The position numbers were made by a program, and so were the translations under genes. The notes under the pieces were generated by a model. It searched no databases. It was given only the letters and a program-made list of their open reading frames with translations, and had not been told where the DNA came from. Shown one piece after another: positions 41,061 through 50,481 of a stretch of 64,000 nt of DNA (the stretch's first letter is position 1; each line of letters begins with the position of its first letter). Source of the DNA: an uncultured Bacteroidales bacterium (GTDB lineage Bacteria > Bacteroidota > Bacteroidia > Bacteroidales > Paludibacteraceae); contig CAMHOY010000005.1 in NCBI GenBank assembly GCA_946186915.1, positions 1-64,000 on the forward strand, read 5' to 3'.

Positions 41061-43895
41061 ATGGAATATAATTTTTCAGAGATTGAGAAAAAGTGGCAAA
41101 AAGCGTGGGAGGAGAACGGCGTTTATACCGTTTCGAATGAGTCCGACAAGCCGCACTACTATGTGTTGGATATGTTCCCTTATCCTTCGGGTGCGGGTCT
41201 GCATGTCGGTCACCCGTTAGGCTATATTGCCAGCGATATTTATAGCCGTTACAAACGTCTGAAGGGCTTTAACGTGTTGCACCCGATGGGTTTTGACAGT
41301 TACGGTCTACCGGCGGAGCAGTACGCTATTCAAACCGGTCAACACCCTGAGAAAACGACCTTCGAGAACATCGACCGCTATATCTCACAGCTCAAGAAAA
41401 TCGGTTTCTGCTACGACTGGAACCGCGAGGTACGCACGTGCGATCCGAAGTTCTACAAATGGACGCAGTGGGCGTTCGTGCAGATGTTCAACAGCTATTT
41501 CGATCCGAAGACACAGAAAGCGCAGCCGATTAGCAAACTGATTGCAGAGTTTGAGGCGAACGACCCGAAATGGGCGACGCTTTCCGAGTGCGAGAAACAA
41601 GAGCGGCTGATGAACTACCGCATTGCGTACCTTGCAGACACCAAGGTCAATTGGTGTCCGAAACTGGGTACGGTATTGGCGAATGATGAGGTAAGCGAGG
41701 GTCTTTCCGTCCGCGGCGGTTATCCGGTGGAGCAACGTGTGATGAGGCAATGGTGTCTGCGCGTGAGCGCTTATGCCGGACGTCTGTTGGAGGGCTTGGA
41801 TAGAATCGATTGGACGGAGAGTTTGAAAGAGACGCAACGTAATTGGATCGGAAGAAGCGAAGGAGCTGAGATGCAGTTTAATATTAAAAAGCCTACCCCC
41901 GACCCCTCCCTGAAAGGAGGGGAGAACGACCTCGCCATGACCATCTTCACCACCCGTGCGGACACAATCTATGGCGTGACGTTTATGGTTCTTGCGCCGG
42001 AGAGCGAGTATGTACAAAGGGTTGTAAATCCAGAGCAGAAGACAGAAGTGGACGCTTATCTGGCTCGCTGCAAGAACCGCACGGAGCGTGAGCGTATCGC
42101 TGATAGAAAAGTGACGGGTGTATTCACGGGAAGTTATGCGATTAACCCGCTGACACAAGGCGAGATACCTATTTATATTTCCGATTATGTGCTCGCAGGC
42201 TACGGAACAGGCGCTATCATGGCGGTTCCGGCACATGACAGCCGCGACTACGCTTTCGCGAAACACTTCAACCTGCCGATCATTCCGCTGATTGAAGGAG
42301 CGGACGTGAGCGAGGAGTCATTTGACGCCAAAGAGGGCAAGATGATCAACTCCGGTTTTCTCAACGGCATGGAGGTCAAAGACGCTATTCAGGCGATGAA
42401 GGAATATATCACCAACACCGGCATCGGTCGTGTGAAAGTGAACTATCGTCTGCGTGACGCTATTTTCTCGCGTCAGCGTTATTGGGGCGAACCGTTCCCT
42501 GTGTATTACAAAGACGGCATGCCTTATACCCTGCCCGAAGAGTGTCTGCCGCTCGAATTGCCGGAAGTGTCGGACTTCAAACCCACCGAGACAGGCGAAC
42601 CGCCGCTGGGCAACGCCGCTGTCTGGGCGTGGGACGAGAAGAACCGCAAGGTAGTAAATAAATCGCTGATTGACAACAAGGCCATCTTCCCGTTGGAGCT
42701 CTGCACGATGCCGGGCTTCGCAGGAAGTTCCGCTTATTATCTCCGTTATATGGATCCGCATAACGACGAGGCGCTCGTGGGCAAACAAGCGAACGACTAC
42801 TGGCGTCAGGTGGATCTCTATCTGGGTGGTTCGGAGCATGCTACGGGACACTTGATCTATTCTCGTTTCTGGAATAAGTTCCTCTATGATTTGGGCTATG
42901 TTTGCGAGGACGAACCGTTCAAGAAGTTGATTAACCAAGGTATGATCCAAGGTCGTTCGAACTTCGTCTATCGGTATATCGGCGAAGGTGCGACGGGTAA
43001 CCTCTATATCTCGTACAACCTCATCGACAACCCCGAATACAAGGACAAAGTGCAGCCTATTCACGTGAACGTGAATATCGTCAACAACGACGTGCTGGAC
43101 ATCAACGCTTTCCGCGCATGGATGCCGGAGTTCAAGAATGCCGAGTTTGTCTTTGCGGACGGCACCTCGTCCGAACTGACGGGCTACACCGCCGGCGCAA
43201 AGCAGTATATCTGCGGCTGGGCGGTGGAGAAAATGAGTAAGTCGATGTTCAATGTGGTCAATCCGGACGATGTGATTGCTAAGTTCGGCGCCGACACGCT
43301 GCGTCTGTATGAGATGTTCCTCGGTCCGCTGGAGATGTCCAAACCTTGGGACACCAACGGTATTGACGGCGTGCACCGTTTCCTCAAACGTCTCTGGAAC
43401 ATGTACGAGAATATAACCGACGAGGAGCCGACCAAAGAAGAACTGCGGAGTCTGCACAAACTGATTAAGAAAATCACGTGGGATGTAGAGAACTTCTCGT
43501 TCAACACCTCTATTCCGGCGTTCATGATTGCGCAGAACGAACTCTCCGCACTCAAGTGCAACAAGCGTGCGATCCTCGAGACGATTGCTGTGCTGCTAGC
43601 GCCGTACGCTCCGCATATTGCTGAAGAAGCATGGCATCGTTGCGGCAATGAGAGTTTTGTGGTGAATGCTGAGTGGCCGGTTTGCAACGAAGCGTATCTT
43701 GTAGAGGACACGCAGAAATATCCTGTGCAGTTCAACGGCAAGGTGCGTTTCACGCTCGAGTGCCCGAAAGACACCCCGAAAGAGGAAGTGGAGAAACTTG
43801 TCCTCGCGCACGAAGACACATCCAAATATCTCGCCGGCAACACGCCTAAAAAGGTCATCGTCGTCCCCGGCAGAATCGTAAACATTGTAATGTAA
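41061..43895 (+). CDS. leuS: leucyl-tRNA synthetase
   Basis: 944 residues. Class I synthetase: HIGH-type motif in [15 protein letters not shown], zinc/editing region, [14 protein letters not shown], and EKMSKSMFN near residue 723 (KMSKS loop). Charges tRNA-Leu and edits mischarged products in CP1. A GC-rich palindromic element is inserted at about residues 275-290, read as [14 protein letters not shown]. It lies at the entrance to the CP1 editing domain, between the EMQFNI strand and [11 protein letters not shown]. The threonine-rich editing block [12 protein letters not shown] itself is intact. Monocistronic with its own promoter. Confidence 0.97.
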   Translation: MEYNFSEIEKKWQKAWEENGVYTVSNESDKPHYYVLDMFPYPSGAGLHVGHPLGYIASDIYSRYKRLKGFNVLHPMGFDSYGLPAEQYAIQTGQHPEKTTFENIDRYISQLKKIGFCYDWNREVRTCDPKFYKWTQWAFVQMFNSYFDPKTQKAQPISKLIAEFEANDPKWATLSECEKQERLMNYRIAYLADTKVNWCPKLGTVLANDEVSEGLSVRGGYPVEQRVMRQWCLRVSAYAGRLLEGLDRIDWTESLKETQRNWIGRSEGAEMQFNIKKPTPDPSLKGGENDLAMTIFTTRADTIYGVTFMVLAPESEYVQRVVNPEQKTEVDAYLARCKNRTERERIADRKVTGVFTGSYAINPLTQGEIPIYISDYVLAGYGTGAIMAVPAHDSRDYAFAKHFNLPIIPLIEGADVSEESFDAKEGKMINSGFLNGMEVKDAIQAMKEYITNTGIGRVKVNYRLRDAIFSRQRYWGEPFPVYYKDGMPYTLPEECLPLELPEVSDFKPTETGEPPLGNAAVWAWDEKNRKVVNKSLIDNKAIFPLELCTMPGFAGSSAYYLRYMDPHNDEALVGKQANDYWRQVDLYLGGSEHATGHLIYSRFWNKFLYDLGYVCEDEPFKKLINQGMIQGRSNFVYRYIGEGATGNLYISYNLIDNPEYKDKVQPIHVNVNIVNNDVLDINAFRAWMPEFKNAEFVFADGTSSELTGYTAGAKQYICGWAVEKMSKSMFNVVNPDDVIAKFGADTLRLYEMFLGPLEMSKPWDTNGIDGVHRFLKRLWNMYENITDEEPTKEELRSLHKLIKKITWDVENFSFNTSIPAFMIAQNELSALKCNKRAILETIAVLLAPYAPHIAEEAWHRCGNESFVVNAEWPVCNEAYLVEDTQKYPVQFNGKVRFTLECPKDTPKEEVEKLVLAHEDTSKYLAGNTPKKVIVVPGRIVNIVM
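41891..41924. repeat. GC-rich palindromic element inside leuS
   Basis: gcctacccccgacccctccc then ctgaaaggaggggag. Sense orientation, read as [12 protein letters not shown]. Nearly the same as the spoIID copy (21855, reverse strand). Confidence 0.9.
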
Positions 43896-43929
43896 GAATT
43901 TCTCTGGATGAATGAGTGAATCTATGAAT

Positions 43930-43956
43930 AGCGGGCAACCTTCATGGCTGCCCGCT
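43930..43956. terminator. hairpin between convergent leuS and htrA
   Basis: AGCGGGCA and TGCCCGCT arms with an 11-base loop, 35 bases after the leuS stop. No long T-run. Confidence 0.65.
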
Positions 43957-43977
43957 ATGCTTAATAATCGTACATCT

Positions 43978-45468
43978 TTACTCTGCCAGATTGACGGCAT
44001 AATAACGGACGCGGCCTTGCGGGGTGCAGCCGGTGATGAAGAGGACGCGGTCGTGCTCGGAGGCTGAGTTGGCACGGCGGACGATGTCGTCAAGGTCTTC
44101 TTCGGTGCGCACGGAGCGGTTGTTGACTTTCAGGATGATGAAGTCCGAGGGAACACCGGCACTCTTCAGTTTGCCAGCTTTGAGCGACTTGATCTGCAGG
44201 CCGTAATTGATACCCAGGCGCTCTTTCTGCGCATCGGTCAGTTCGGAGAACGTGGCACCTAAGACGGACGCTTTGTCCTCGGCAGAGATAACACCCGTAC
44301 CGCCTTCGCGGTTGGTGAGCGTAGCCTGAACGGTCATGGTCTTGCCGTCACGGAGCAGCGTCACACTCACTACATCGCCCGGACGATGACGACCGATATG
44401 TTCCTGCAAGTCGGTGCCGGTCTTGACAGCCGCATCGTCAACACGCGTGATCACATCGCCGCTCTTGATGCCTGCTTTCTCTGCCGCGCCGTCCGGCACA
44501 ACACGTTCCACGTATGCACCTTGTAACGTGCTGAGTTTCTTCTCTTTCTGCAACTCGGACGTGATCTCACGCATCTGTACGCCGAGGATAGCGCGCTGTA
44601 CGACACCATACTGGCGGATGTCGCTCACCACTTTCTGTACGATACTTGTCGGCACTGCAAAACTGTAGCCCGAATACGAACCGGTCTGCGAAGCGATGGC
44701 GGTGTTGATGCCCACCAACTCGCCGCGTGTGTTCACCAGCGCACCGCCGGAGTTGCCGGGGTTGACTGCCGCGTCGGTCTGGATGAACGACTCAATCTTC
44801 ATCTCCGCGTTGAGGATATTGATGTTACGTGCCTTGGCGGACACAATACCCGCCGTGACGGTCGAAGTGAGGTTGAACGGATTGCCGACCGCAAGTACCC
44901 ATTCGCCGACACGCAGGTCATCGGAGTTGCCCATCAGGATGACAGGCAGCCCTGTCTCTTCGATTTTCAGTAGCGCGATATCCGTGTTCGGGTCAGTGCC
45001 GACCAGCGTAGCCGTGTATTCACGTTTGTCGTTGAGGACAACCTGAATCTGGTCTGCACGGTCGATGACATGGTTGTTGGTGACGATATAACCGTCCTCG
45101 GAGATGATGACGCCCGAACCGGACGCCTGCTGTGCCGGCAACTCGCGTTGCTGCCCCGGACGGCCGAAGAAGAACTCAAAGAGGTCCATCTGCTGCGAGG
45201 AGACCTGGTTGCGGTAGGTCGTCTTGACGTGTACAACCGCATTGACAGAGAGTTCCGCCGCGTTAGTAAAATCCGTCTCGCCTGCCTGCGGCAACGAAGC
45301 AAAACGGCTGTAGGCGACAGGGACTCCGGTGGAATCATTTGTGGTTAGTGATTGGTAATTTGTGATTTGAAATTGTGGATTGCTGTATTTCAATACAGCG
45401 AGTGTTGTTCCGGCGCTGACTGCTGCGACGAGCAGCACGACGCCTAAAAATCTGAATATCTTTTTCAT
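43978..45468 (-). CDS. Do/HtrA family periplasmic serine protease
   Basis: About 496 residues from ATG 45468. N-terminal anchor or signal MKKIFRFLGVVLLVAAVSAG. Trypsin-like domain with catalytic His in YIVTNNHVIDRA, Asp in TDIALLKIE and Ser in AVNPGNSGGALVN, then two PDZ domains (LQGAYVERVVPDGAAEKAGI and the C-terminal FIILKVNNRSVRTEEDL). Degrades or refolds damaged envelope proteins. The upstream in-frame codon at 45537 would add 23 residues before the signal and is rejected. Just after the signal, an island-coded stretch NPQFQITNYQSLTTNDS forms part of the linker. Confidence 0.93.
   Translation of the reverse strand: MKKIFRFLGVVLLVAAVSAGTTLAVLKYSNPQFQITNYQSLTTNDSTGVPVAYSRFASLPQAGETDFTNAAELSVNAVVHVKTTYRNQVSSQQMDLFEFFFGRPGQQRELPAQQASGSGVIISEDGYIVTNNHVIDRADQIQVVLNDKREYTATLVGTDPNTDIALLKIEETGLPVILMGNSDDLRVGEWVLAVGNPFNLTSTVTAGIVSAKARNINILNAEMKIESFIQTDAAVNPGNSGGALVNTRGELVGINTAIASQTGSYSGYSFAVPTSIVQKVVSDIRQYGVVQRAILGVQMREITSELQKEKKLSTLQGAYVERVVPDGAAEKAGIKSGDVITRVDDAAVKTGTDLQEHIGRHRPGDVVSVTLLRDGKTMTVQATLTNREGGTGVISAEDKASVLGATFSELTDAQKERLGINYGLQIKSLKAGKLKSAGVPSDFIILKVNNRSVRTEEDLDDIVRRANSASEHDRVLFITGCTPQGRVRYYAVNLAE
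45337..45383. repeat. GTTAGTG/TTGTGATT word island inside htrA
   Basis: Degenerate units ggttagtg, attggtaa, tttgtgat, ttgaaatt and gtggattg, read on the minus strand as NPQFQITNYQSLTTNDS. Confidence 0.65.
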
Positions 45469-45562
45469 AGTTCCGTTAATATAAATGTGCAGAAAGAGTA
45501 TTACAAACTTCGTGCCAATGCCGGCATGCGCACACAAAAACAGCCGCCAGTGTCATACGACC

Positions 45563-45616
45563 TGACGGCTGACAGATGATTACTGACAGATGATTGCTGA
45601 CAGCAGATGACAGAAG
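45563..45616. repeat. GCTGACAGATGATT word island between htrA and hdeD
   Basis: gacggctgacagatgatt and variants three to four times (tactgacagatgatt, gctgacagcagatgac). Intergenic, ending just before the hdeD stop. Confidence 0.75.
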
Positions 45617-45618
45617 GC

Positions 45619-46218
45619 TTACTTCACTTCCTCTACATCCTCGATGTCGATGACTTGGTGGAAGCGGTCTGCCAGTTTGTTGAGTTTCTTCTCTACGCGG
45701 TTGACAGCTGCCACTTTAACCCAGTTGCCGATACCGTCTGCAATGATGCCGAGACCTACCAGCCATGCGATGGTAGTAGCCGAGATGGACGGATCGCAGA
45801 AGAAGCAGTAGCAACCGCCGCACATAGCCAGCACGCCGAGCAGGCAGAGTACCCACCAACGGCGGAAACCGAGTTTCCTGTAGTTGAACGAGTCGAGCAT
45901 CAGGTTCAGTCCCTCATAGAACACCCAGAAAGCGAAGATGAACGGCAGAGCCACAGCCAGCGGAGCCGGCATGATGATGATTGCCACGCCGAGGAACACC
46001 TGCAACAAAGCAGCAAGGAAAGTCAGTCCGCTGAACGGATTGATAGCGCGGAGCGTAGCCCATGCACCAAAGGTGCTGCAACCGCTGATGATAAGCATCA
46101 AGCCGAACGCCCATGCCAACGAAACGAGGGTACTGCCCGGATAGATGATACAGAGCACACCCAGTACCACGAGGGCAATACCCGCGAGGCACATCAGAAT
46201 TTTAGTACTTGTCTTCAT
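45619..46218 (-). CDS. HdeD-like membrane protein (DUF308)
   Basis: 199 residues with six membrane spans: ILMCLAGIALVVLGVLCIIYP, LVSLAWAFGLMLIISGCSTF, FLAALLQVFLGVAIIIMPAP, ALPFIFAFWVFYEGL, then the WWVLCLLGVLAMCGGCYCFF and ATTIAWLVGLGIIADGIG pairs. In E. coli HdeD is linked to acid resistance; the role elsewhere is unproven. A charged C-terminal tail (NRVEKKLNKLADRFHQVIDI) follows the last span. It has its own promoter. Confidence 0.85.
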   Translation of the reverse strand: MKTSTKILMCLAGIALVVLGVLCIIYPGSTLVSLAWAFGLMLIISGCSTFGAWATLRAINPFSGLTFLAALLQVFLGVAIIIMPAPLAVALPFIFAFWVFYEGLNLMLDSFNYRKLGFRRWWVLCLLGVLAMCGGCYCFFCDPSISATTIAWLVGLGIIADGIGNWVKVAAVNRVEKKLNKLADRFHQVIDIEDVEEVK

Positions 46219-46261
46219 AGAATTAAATAGTTAAAATGTTTGATATTCTCAATTGGGAGTG

Positions 46262-46293
46262 CAAAGTTACTAATTTTTCTATGAATAAGCAAA
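46262..46293 (-). promoter_or_regulatory. promoter of hdeD
   Basis: Minus strand TTTG at 46293-46290, 20-base spacer, TAACTTTG at 46269-46262. Confidence 0.75.
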
Positions 46294-46295
46294 TA

Positions 46296-46340
46296 AAAAT
46301 ACATTTTTCTTGCACATTCGGATTTTTTGTAGTAATTTCG
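46296..46340 (+). promoter_or_regulatory. duplicated promoter, upstream copy (decayed)
   Basis: A 45-base block repeated at 46400. TTG at 46310-46312, 20-base spacer, TAATTTCG at 46333-46340, with a damaged -7 TTTG. No gene follows directly. Confidence 0.55.
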
Positions 46341-46399
46341 GACTCCGCCACTACGTTTCCCCCGAAATTACGGTCGCAAAATCCAGCAAATGGCAAAAT

Positions 46400-46444
46400 A
46401 AAATACATTTTTCTTGCACATTCGGATTTTTTGTTGTAATTTTG
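46400..46444 (+). promoter_or_regulatory. duplicated promoter, downstream copy (intact)
   Basis: TTG at 46414-46416, 20-base spacer, TAATTTTG at 46437-46444. It points into about 80 bases without an ORF and then the antisense side of tRNA-Lys. Confidence 0.6.
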
Positions 46445-46496
46445 CAAGCAAAATTGTAACGCGCTATTTGAAAGAATGAGAAAGGAGAACAGAAAA

Positions 46497-46523
46497 CAAA
46501 AAAGAGAGCCGAGACTCTCTTTC
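46497..46523 (-). terminator. tRNA-Lys terminator
   Basis: Minus strand GAGAGTC-TCG-GCTCTC-type hairpin followed by six T, directly after the tRNA 3' end. Confidence 0.75.
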
Positions 46524-46525
46524 TG

Positions 46526-46598
46526 TGAACCAGCTGGGGCTCGAACCCAGGACCCCATCCTTAAAAGGGATGTGCTCTACCTGCTGAGCTACTGATTC
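46526..46598 (-). tRNA. tRNA-Lys (anticodon TTT)
   Basis: Reads on the minus strand from GAATCAGTAGCTCAGC to CTGGTTCA. The 7-base-pair acceptor stem GAATCAG/CTGGTTC has one G-T pair. The anticodon loop is CTTTTAA, giving TTT. T-arm GGTTCGAGCC. CCA is not encoded. It has its own promoter on the minus strand. Confidence 0.96.
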
Positions 46599-46622
46599 AA
46601 CGCCTTTTTTCAAAAGCGGGTG

Positions 46623-46654
46623 CAAAGGTACTACAAATTTTTGAATTGACCAAA
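46623..46654 (-). promoter_or_regulatory. promoter of tRNA-Lys
   Basis: Minus strand TTTG at 46654-46651, 20-base spacer, TACCTTTG at 46630-46623. The stretch before the tRNA (gcaaaggtac and ttttttcaaaagcgggt) is shared with the tRNA-Gln promoter at 57202. Confidence 0.8.
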
Positions 46655-46700
46655 TTTTTTTGAAGAAAAATAACATTTTAGGGCATTTTACCCATCTTAT

Positions 46701-48056
46701 ATGCAAATAAATCTTACAAATAACCGCAGAAAGACCACAAATGTGCGAGTGGGAAACATCTTTTTGGGTTCCGATTATCCCATCCGGGTTCAGACGATGG
46801 CGAACACTGATACGAATGCGATTGACGCATCTGTGGACCAAGCTCGCCGTTGTATAGAGGCAGGGACAGAGTTGTTGCGTTTCACCACTCAGGGTTTGCG
46901 TGAAGTAGAGTCGTTAAAGGAGATTCATTCCCAAGTGCTGACAGCGGTGCCGTTAGTGGCGGATGTACATTTCAATTCCGAAGTGGCGGACGCGGCGGCA
47001 CAAGTGGTGGAAGCAGTGCGTATCAATCCCGGTAACTATAGCAAAGACCCGTCGAAGATAAGAGAACGCTTTACGCATCTATTGGATATATGCCGCGAGC
47101 ATGAGACAGCCATCCGTATTGGTGTGAACCATGGTTCACTGAGTGAGCGGATGATGGACAAGTACGGCGACACGCCGCTTGGAATGGTTGAGAGTGTGAT
47201 GGAGTTTCTGCGCATTGCCGTAGAGGAAGAGTTTGAGAATATCGTCATCTCCGTAAAGGCTTCCAATACCCGTGTGATGGTGGAAACCGTTCGTCTGCTT
47301 GTGAAGACGATGAACAAAGAGAACATGGCCTTCCCGCTGCATCTGGGCGTGACGGAAGCCGGTGAAGGCGAAGACGGACGTATCAAGTCGGCCGTCGGTA
47401 TAGGCGCCTTGTTGGCGGAAGGAATAGGCGACACCATTCGCGTGAGTCTGAGTGAACCGCCCGAGAATGAGATACCCGTGGCGCAGGAGTTAGTGGATTA
47501 TTTCACGGATGAGGACTCGGTGCGTTATGATGGAACGGTAACAGCTGAAGTGCTGGATAATATCGGTGGTGGCGCAGAAATCCGTTATACGAGTTACGAA
47601 GAAGAGTGGGAAACCTTCGCCTTGCAAGCTGCGGCAGAGTGCGGCAGATTGTTGTGGGATTACAAGGCAACAGAACTGACACTTGTCAATCCGAACTTCA
47701 CGGAGAACAAATTGAATTTTCTGAGTAAGGATATCCTGCAGGCTGCGCGTGTGCGCATCTACAAGACGGAGTATATATCTTGTCCGAGTTGCGGGCGCAC
47801 ACTCTTTGACCTTGAAGAGACGATCCGTAAGGTAAAGGCGGCTACGAGTCATCTTACGGGCTTGAAAATAGCCGTCATGGGTTGTATAGTGAACGGTCCC
47901 GGCGAGATGGCGGACGCTGATTACGGGTATGTGGGAGCCGGCCGTGACCGTATCTCCCTCTATCGCGGCAAAGAGTGCGTGCTGAAAAATATCCCGCAGG
48001 AAGAAGCCGTCGATCAACTCCTCGCCCTCATTGAGAGCGACAAAAACTCGAAATAA
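46701..48056 (+). CDS. ispG: 4-hydroxy-3-methylbut-2-enyl diphosphate synthase (short-insert form)
   Basis: 451 residues. Sixth step of the MEP pathway; pairs with dxs at 7530. N-terminal TIM barrel (VRVGNIFLGSDYPIRVQTM, VADVHFNSEVADAA, IRIGVNHGSLSERM) and a C-terminal [4Fe-4S] domain with EYISCPSCGRTLFDLEET and MGCIVNGPGEMADADYGYV. Bacteroidetes enzymes normally carry a large domain (about 250 residues) between these, giving about 610-660 in total. Here that region is only about 90 residues (from PVAQELVDYF to DYKATELT). All cluster cysteines and the final ENGPGE-like motif remain, so activity is likely. Confidence 0.94.
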   Translation: MQINLTNNRRKTTNVRVGNIFLGSDYPIRVQTMANTDTNAIDASVDQARRCIEAGTELLRFTTQGLREVESLKEIHSQVLTAVPLVADVHFNSEVADAAAQVVEAVRINPGNYSKDPSKIRERFTHLLDICREHETAIRIGVNHGSLSERMMDKYGDTPLGMVESVMEFLRIAVEEEFENIVISVKASNTRVMVETVRLLVKTMNKENMAFPLHLGVTEAGEGEDGRIKSAVGIGALLAEGIGDTIRVSLSEPPENEIPVAQELVDYFTDEDSVRYDGTVTAEVLDNIGGGAEIRYTSYEEEWETFALQAAAECGRLLWDYKATELTLVNPNFTENKLNFLSKDILQAARVRIYKTEYISCPSCGRTLFDLEETIRKVKAATSHLTGLKIAVMGCIVNGPGEMADADYGYVGAGRDRISLYRGKECVLKNIPQEEAVDQLLALIESDKNSK

Positions 48057-48092
48057 CGTAATCCCGTAATTACGTAATAACGACAATAATTA
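48052..48092. repeat. CGTAATAA word island between ispG and the PPi-PFK gene
   Basis: aataacgtaatcccgtaatt then acgtaataacgacaataatt. Degenerate 7-8 base units filling most of the gap. Confidence 0.6.
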
Positions 48093-48114
48093 ACAACTAA
48101 AAATATAACCTATT

Positions 48115-49764
48115 ATGCAAAAAAGTCCATTACAAATTGCGCGTCAGAACTACCAGCCGAAAATGCCGGTAGCTTTGCAGGGCGCAGTACGCCTTGTAGA
48201 AGGCGAGAAAACACAATCGGTGGCTGACCAAGAGGAGATTCAGAAACTCTTCCCAAACACCTATGGTCTGCCTATTATCACGATGGAGCCGACCACCGGC
48301 AAGAACGCGAGCGAGCCGCTCAACGTGGGTGTGATTCTCTCCGGCGGTCAAGCGCCCGGTGGCCACAATGTCATCGCGGGTCTGTTTGACGGATTGAAGG
48401 CTCTTAATCCCAAGAACAAACTGTACGGCTTCCTTGGCGGCCCGAGTGGTCTGATTGACGGTAAGTATCAGGAACTGACGGGTGACATCATTGACGAGTA
48501 CCGCAACACCGGCGGTTTCGATATCATCGGTTCGGGTCGTACCAAACTGGAAGAAACCTGGCAGTTTGACAACGGTATTGAGGTTTGCAAGCAGTTGGGC
48601 ATCAAGGCGATTGTTATCATCGGTGGTGATGACTCCAATACCAACGCTTGTGTGCTCGCCGAGTACTATCTGCAGAAACAATGCGGTATCCAAGTCATCG
48701 GTTGTCCGAAGACCATTGACGGCGACCTCAAGAACGAAATGATCGAGACCTCTTTCGGTTTCGACACCGCTTGTAAGACCTACGCCGAACTCATCGGAAA
48801 TATTCAGCGCGATGCGAACTCCGCAAAGAAATACTGGCATTTCATCCGTCTCATGGGCCGTTCGGCAAGTCATATTGCTTTGGAGTGCGCTCTCGAGGCA
48901 CAGCCGAATATCTGCTTGATCTCCGAGGAAGTCGAGGCGAAGAAGATGACGCTCAACGACATCGTGGAGGATATCGTCAAGGTGATTGTTGCCCGTGCGA
49001 ACGCAGGTCTCAACTTCGGTACCATCCTTATTCCGGAAGGTCTCATTGAGTTCATTCCGGCAATGCGCGTGCTGATTCAGGAACTGAACGATATGCTGGC
49101 TGCGAACGAAGAGTTCACGAGTCTCGACGGCGATGATGCAAAACGCGAGTACGTGAAGTCCAAACTGACGCCGGCATCGTGTGAGTTGTTCCGTTCTCTG
49201 CCGAAGGGTATCGCCAAACAGCTCACGCTGGACCGTGACCCGCACGGCAATGTGATGGTTAGTCAGATAGAGACCGAGAAGTTGCTCATCGAGATGGTAG
49301 GCAAGCGTTTGGCTCAACTCAAGGCGAACGGCGAATACAAAGGTAAGTTCTCCGCCCTCAACCATTTCTTCGGTTACGAAGGACGTTGTGCTATGCCGTC
49401 GAATTTCGATGCTGACTATTGCTACTCCATCGGTGTGAACGCTACTCATCTCATCGCTGCAGGCAAGACAGGTTATATGTCGCTTGTACGTAACCTCACC
49501 AAGCCTTCTTCGGCATGGCTCGCAGGCGGTGTGCCTATCACGATGATGATGAACATGGAGAAGCGTAATGGCAAGATGAAACCTGTTATCCAGAAGGCTC
49601 TCGTGGATCTTAACGGTGCGCCGTTCAAGTATCTGCAGGCACATCGTGCCGAGTGGGCTGACGCGAACACCAGTTATATCTATCCGGGTCCTATCCAATA
49701 CTACGGTCCGGCAGAAGTATGCGATCAACCGACACGCACATTATTGCTCGAGCGCGGCAAGTAA
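48115..49764 (+). CDS. pfp: PPi-dependent phosphofructokinase
   Basis: 549 residues. Diphosphate-fructose-6-phosphate 1-phosphotransferase, long form. Signature: [36 protein letters not shown] (Asp in place of the ATP-enzyme Gly, marking PPi use) and [20 protein letters not shown], then [13 protein letters not shown]. It reversibly phosphorylates fructose 6-phosphate with pyrophosphate, saving ATP in glycolysis. It begins the long plus-strand run to 56832; the next ORF overlaps its 3' end by 46 bases. Confidence 0.94.
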   Translation: MQKSPLQIARQNYQPKMPVALQGAVRLVEGEKTQSVADQEEIQKLFPNTYGLPIITMEPTTGKNASEPLNVGVILSGGQAPGGHNVIAGLFDGLKALNPKNKLYGFLGGPSGLIDGKYQELTGDIIDEYRNTGGFDIIGSGRTKLEETWQFDNGIEVCKQLGIKAIVIIGGDDSNTNACVLAEYYLQKQCGIQVIGCPKTIDGDLKNEMIETSFGFDTACKTYAELIGNIQRDANSAKKYWHFIRLMGRSASHIALECALEAQPNICLISEEVEAKKMTLNDIVEDIVKVIVARANAGLNFGTILIPEGLIEFIPAMRVLIQELNDMLAANEEFTSLDGDDAKREYVKSKLTPASCELFRSLPKGIAKQLTLDRDPHGNVMVSQIETEKLLIEMVGKRLAQLKANGEYKGKFSALNHFFGYEGRCAMPSNFDADYCYSIGVNATHLIAAGKTGYMSLVRNLTKPSSAWLAGGVPITMMMNMEKRNGKMKPVIQKALVDLNGAPFKYLQAHRAEWADANTSYIYPGPIQYYGPAEVCDQPTRTLLLERGK

Positions 49765-50321
49765 TTCTTGCCCTCTGTATCAGCCTTTCCCTATCCGCCC
49801 AAGTGACGGATAGGGAATTGTTCGATGCGTACCAAAAGGAGGATATGACGGTGTGGAAAGCCTATGTGGACACCGTCACCTCTAATAGCCTAAACTCTTT
49901 GCTCATCGAATACGGTTACTGCGGATATGTGCTTGAGTACGATAAGCCGCATGCTACTCCTTATATATCGCGTTTCCGCGCGCACGTAGAAGCGCAACGT
50001 GAGACTTTGCCGCCCGGACATTACGAAATGTATATGTCGGCGGTGTATGTGTACGAACTGCGCGCGCATGAGTCCTTCCATCCTGCGAAAGCCATGAGCC
50101 TGGCCAAACAGGCCACGAAGATAGCGCCGAAAGATCCGCTGGTACTCGCTTATTATGGCACATCGCTTTTCTATGCCCCAAAACCCTTTGGGTCGAAGCG
50201 GGAGGCACTGGATTATTTCGAGCGCGCCGAGCAACTGTTCCGTGCTCCGAAATGGAAATACTGCTGGGTGCGCGAGGCGACACGCATGTATATCGGTCAA
50301 TGCAAAGAAAAAATCAAATGA
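49719..50321 (+). CDS. exported TPR-like protein
   Basis: 200 residues starting inside the pfp gene. The signal peptide is [28 protein letters not shown], split as a polar start and the hydrophobic core [13 protein letters not shown]. The mature part is helical with a tetratricopeptide-like pair: [35 protein letters not shown] and [15 protein letters not shown]. The start at 49719 is needed to keep the charged n-region; a later start would remove it. Function unknown. It lies 1 base before the YqaE-like gene. Confidence 0.72.
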   Translation: MRSTDTHIIARARQVILALCISLSLSAQVTDRELFDAYQKEDMTVWKAYVDTVTSNSLNSLLIEYGYCGYVLEYDKPHATPYISRFRAHVEAQRETLPPGHYEMYMSAVYVYELRAHESFHPAKAMSLAKQATKIAPKDPLVLAYYGTSLFYAPKPFGSKREALDYFERAEQLFRAPKWKYCWVREATRMYIGQCKEKIK

Positions 50322-50322
50322 T

Positions 50323-50481
50323 ATGAGCTGTTTACAAGTATTATTAGCCATTATTTTCCCTCCTCTGGCTGTAATAGACAGAGGTTGCGGGTCGGTTATG
50401 ATTGTCTTCTTACTGACGCTCTGCGGCTGGATACCCGGTGTTCTCGCAGCACTCATCATCCTCAATAAGAATCAGCAATGA
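50323..50481 (+). CDS. YqaE/Pmp3 family small membrane protein
   Basis: 52 residues, below the length most ORF callers report. MSCLQVLLAIIFPPLAVIDRG followed by SVMIVFLLTLCGWIPGVLAALIIL: two membrane spans with the family's PPLAV and GWIPGVLAAL motifs. In yeast and plants Pmp3 proteins affect membrane potential; bacterial roles are unknown. It overlaps the next gene by ATGA and starts 1 base after the TPR-like stop, so it is clearly within the operon. Confidence 0.88.
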   Translation: MSCLQVLLAIIFPPLAVIDRGCGSVMIVFLLTLCGWIPGVLAALIILNKNQQ

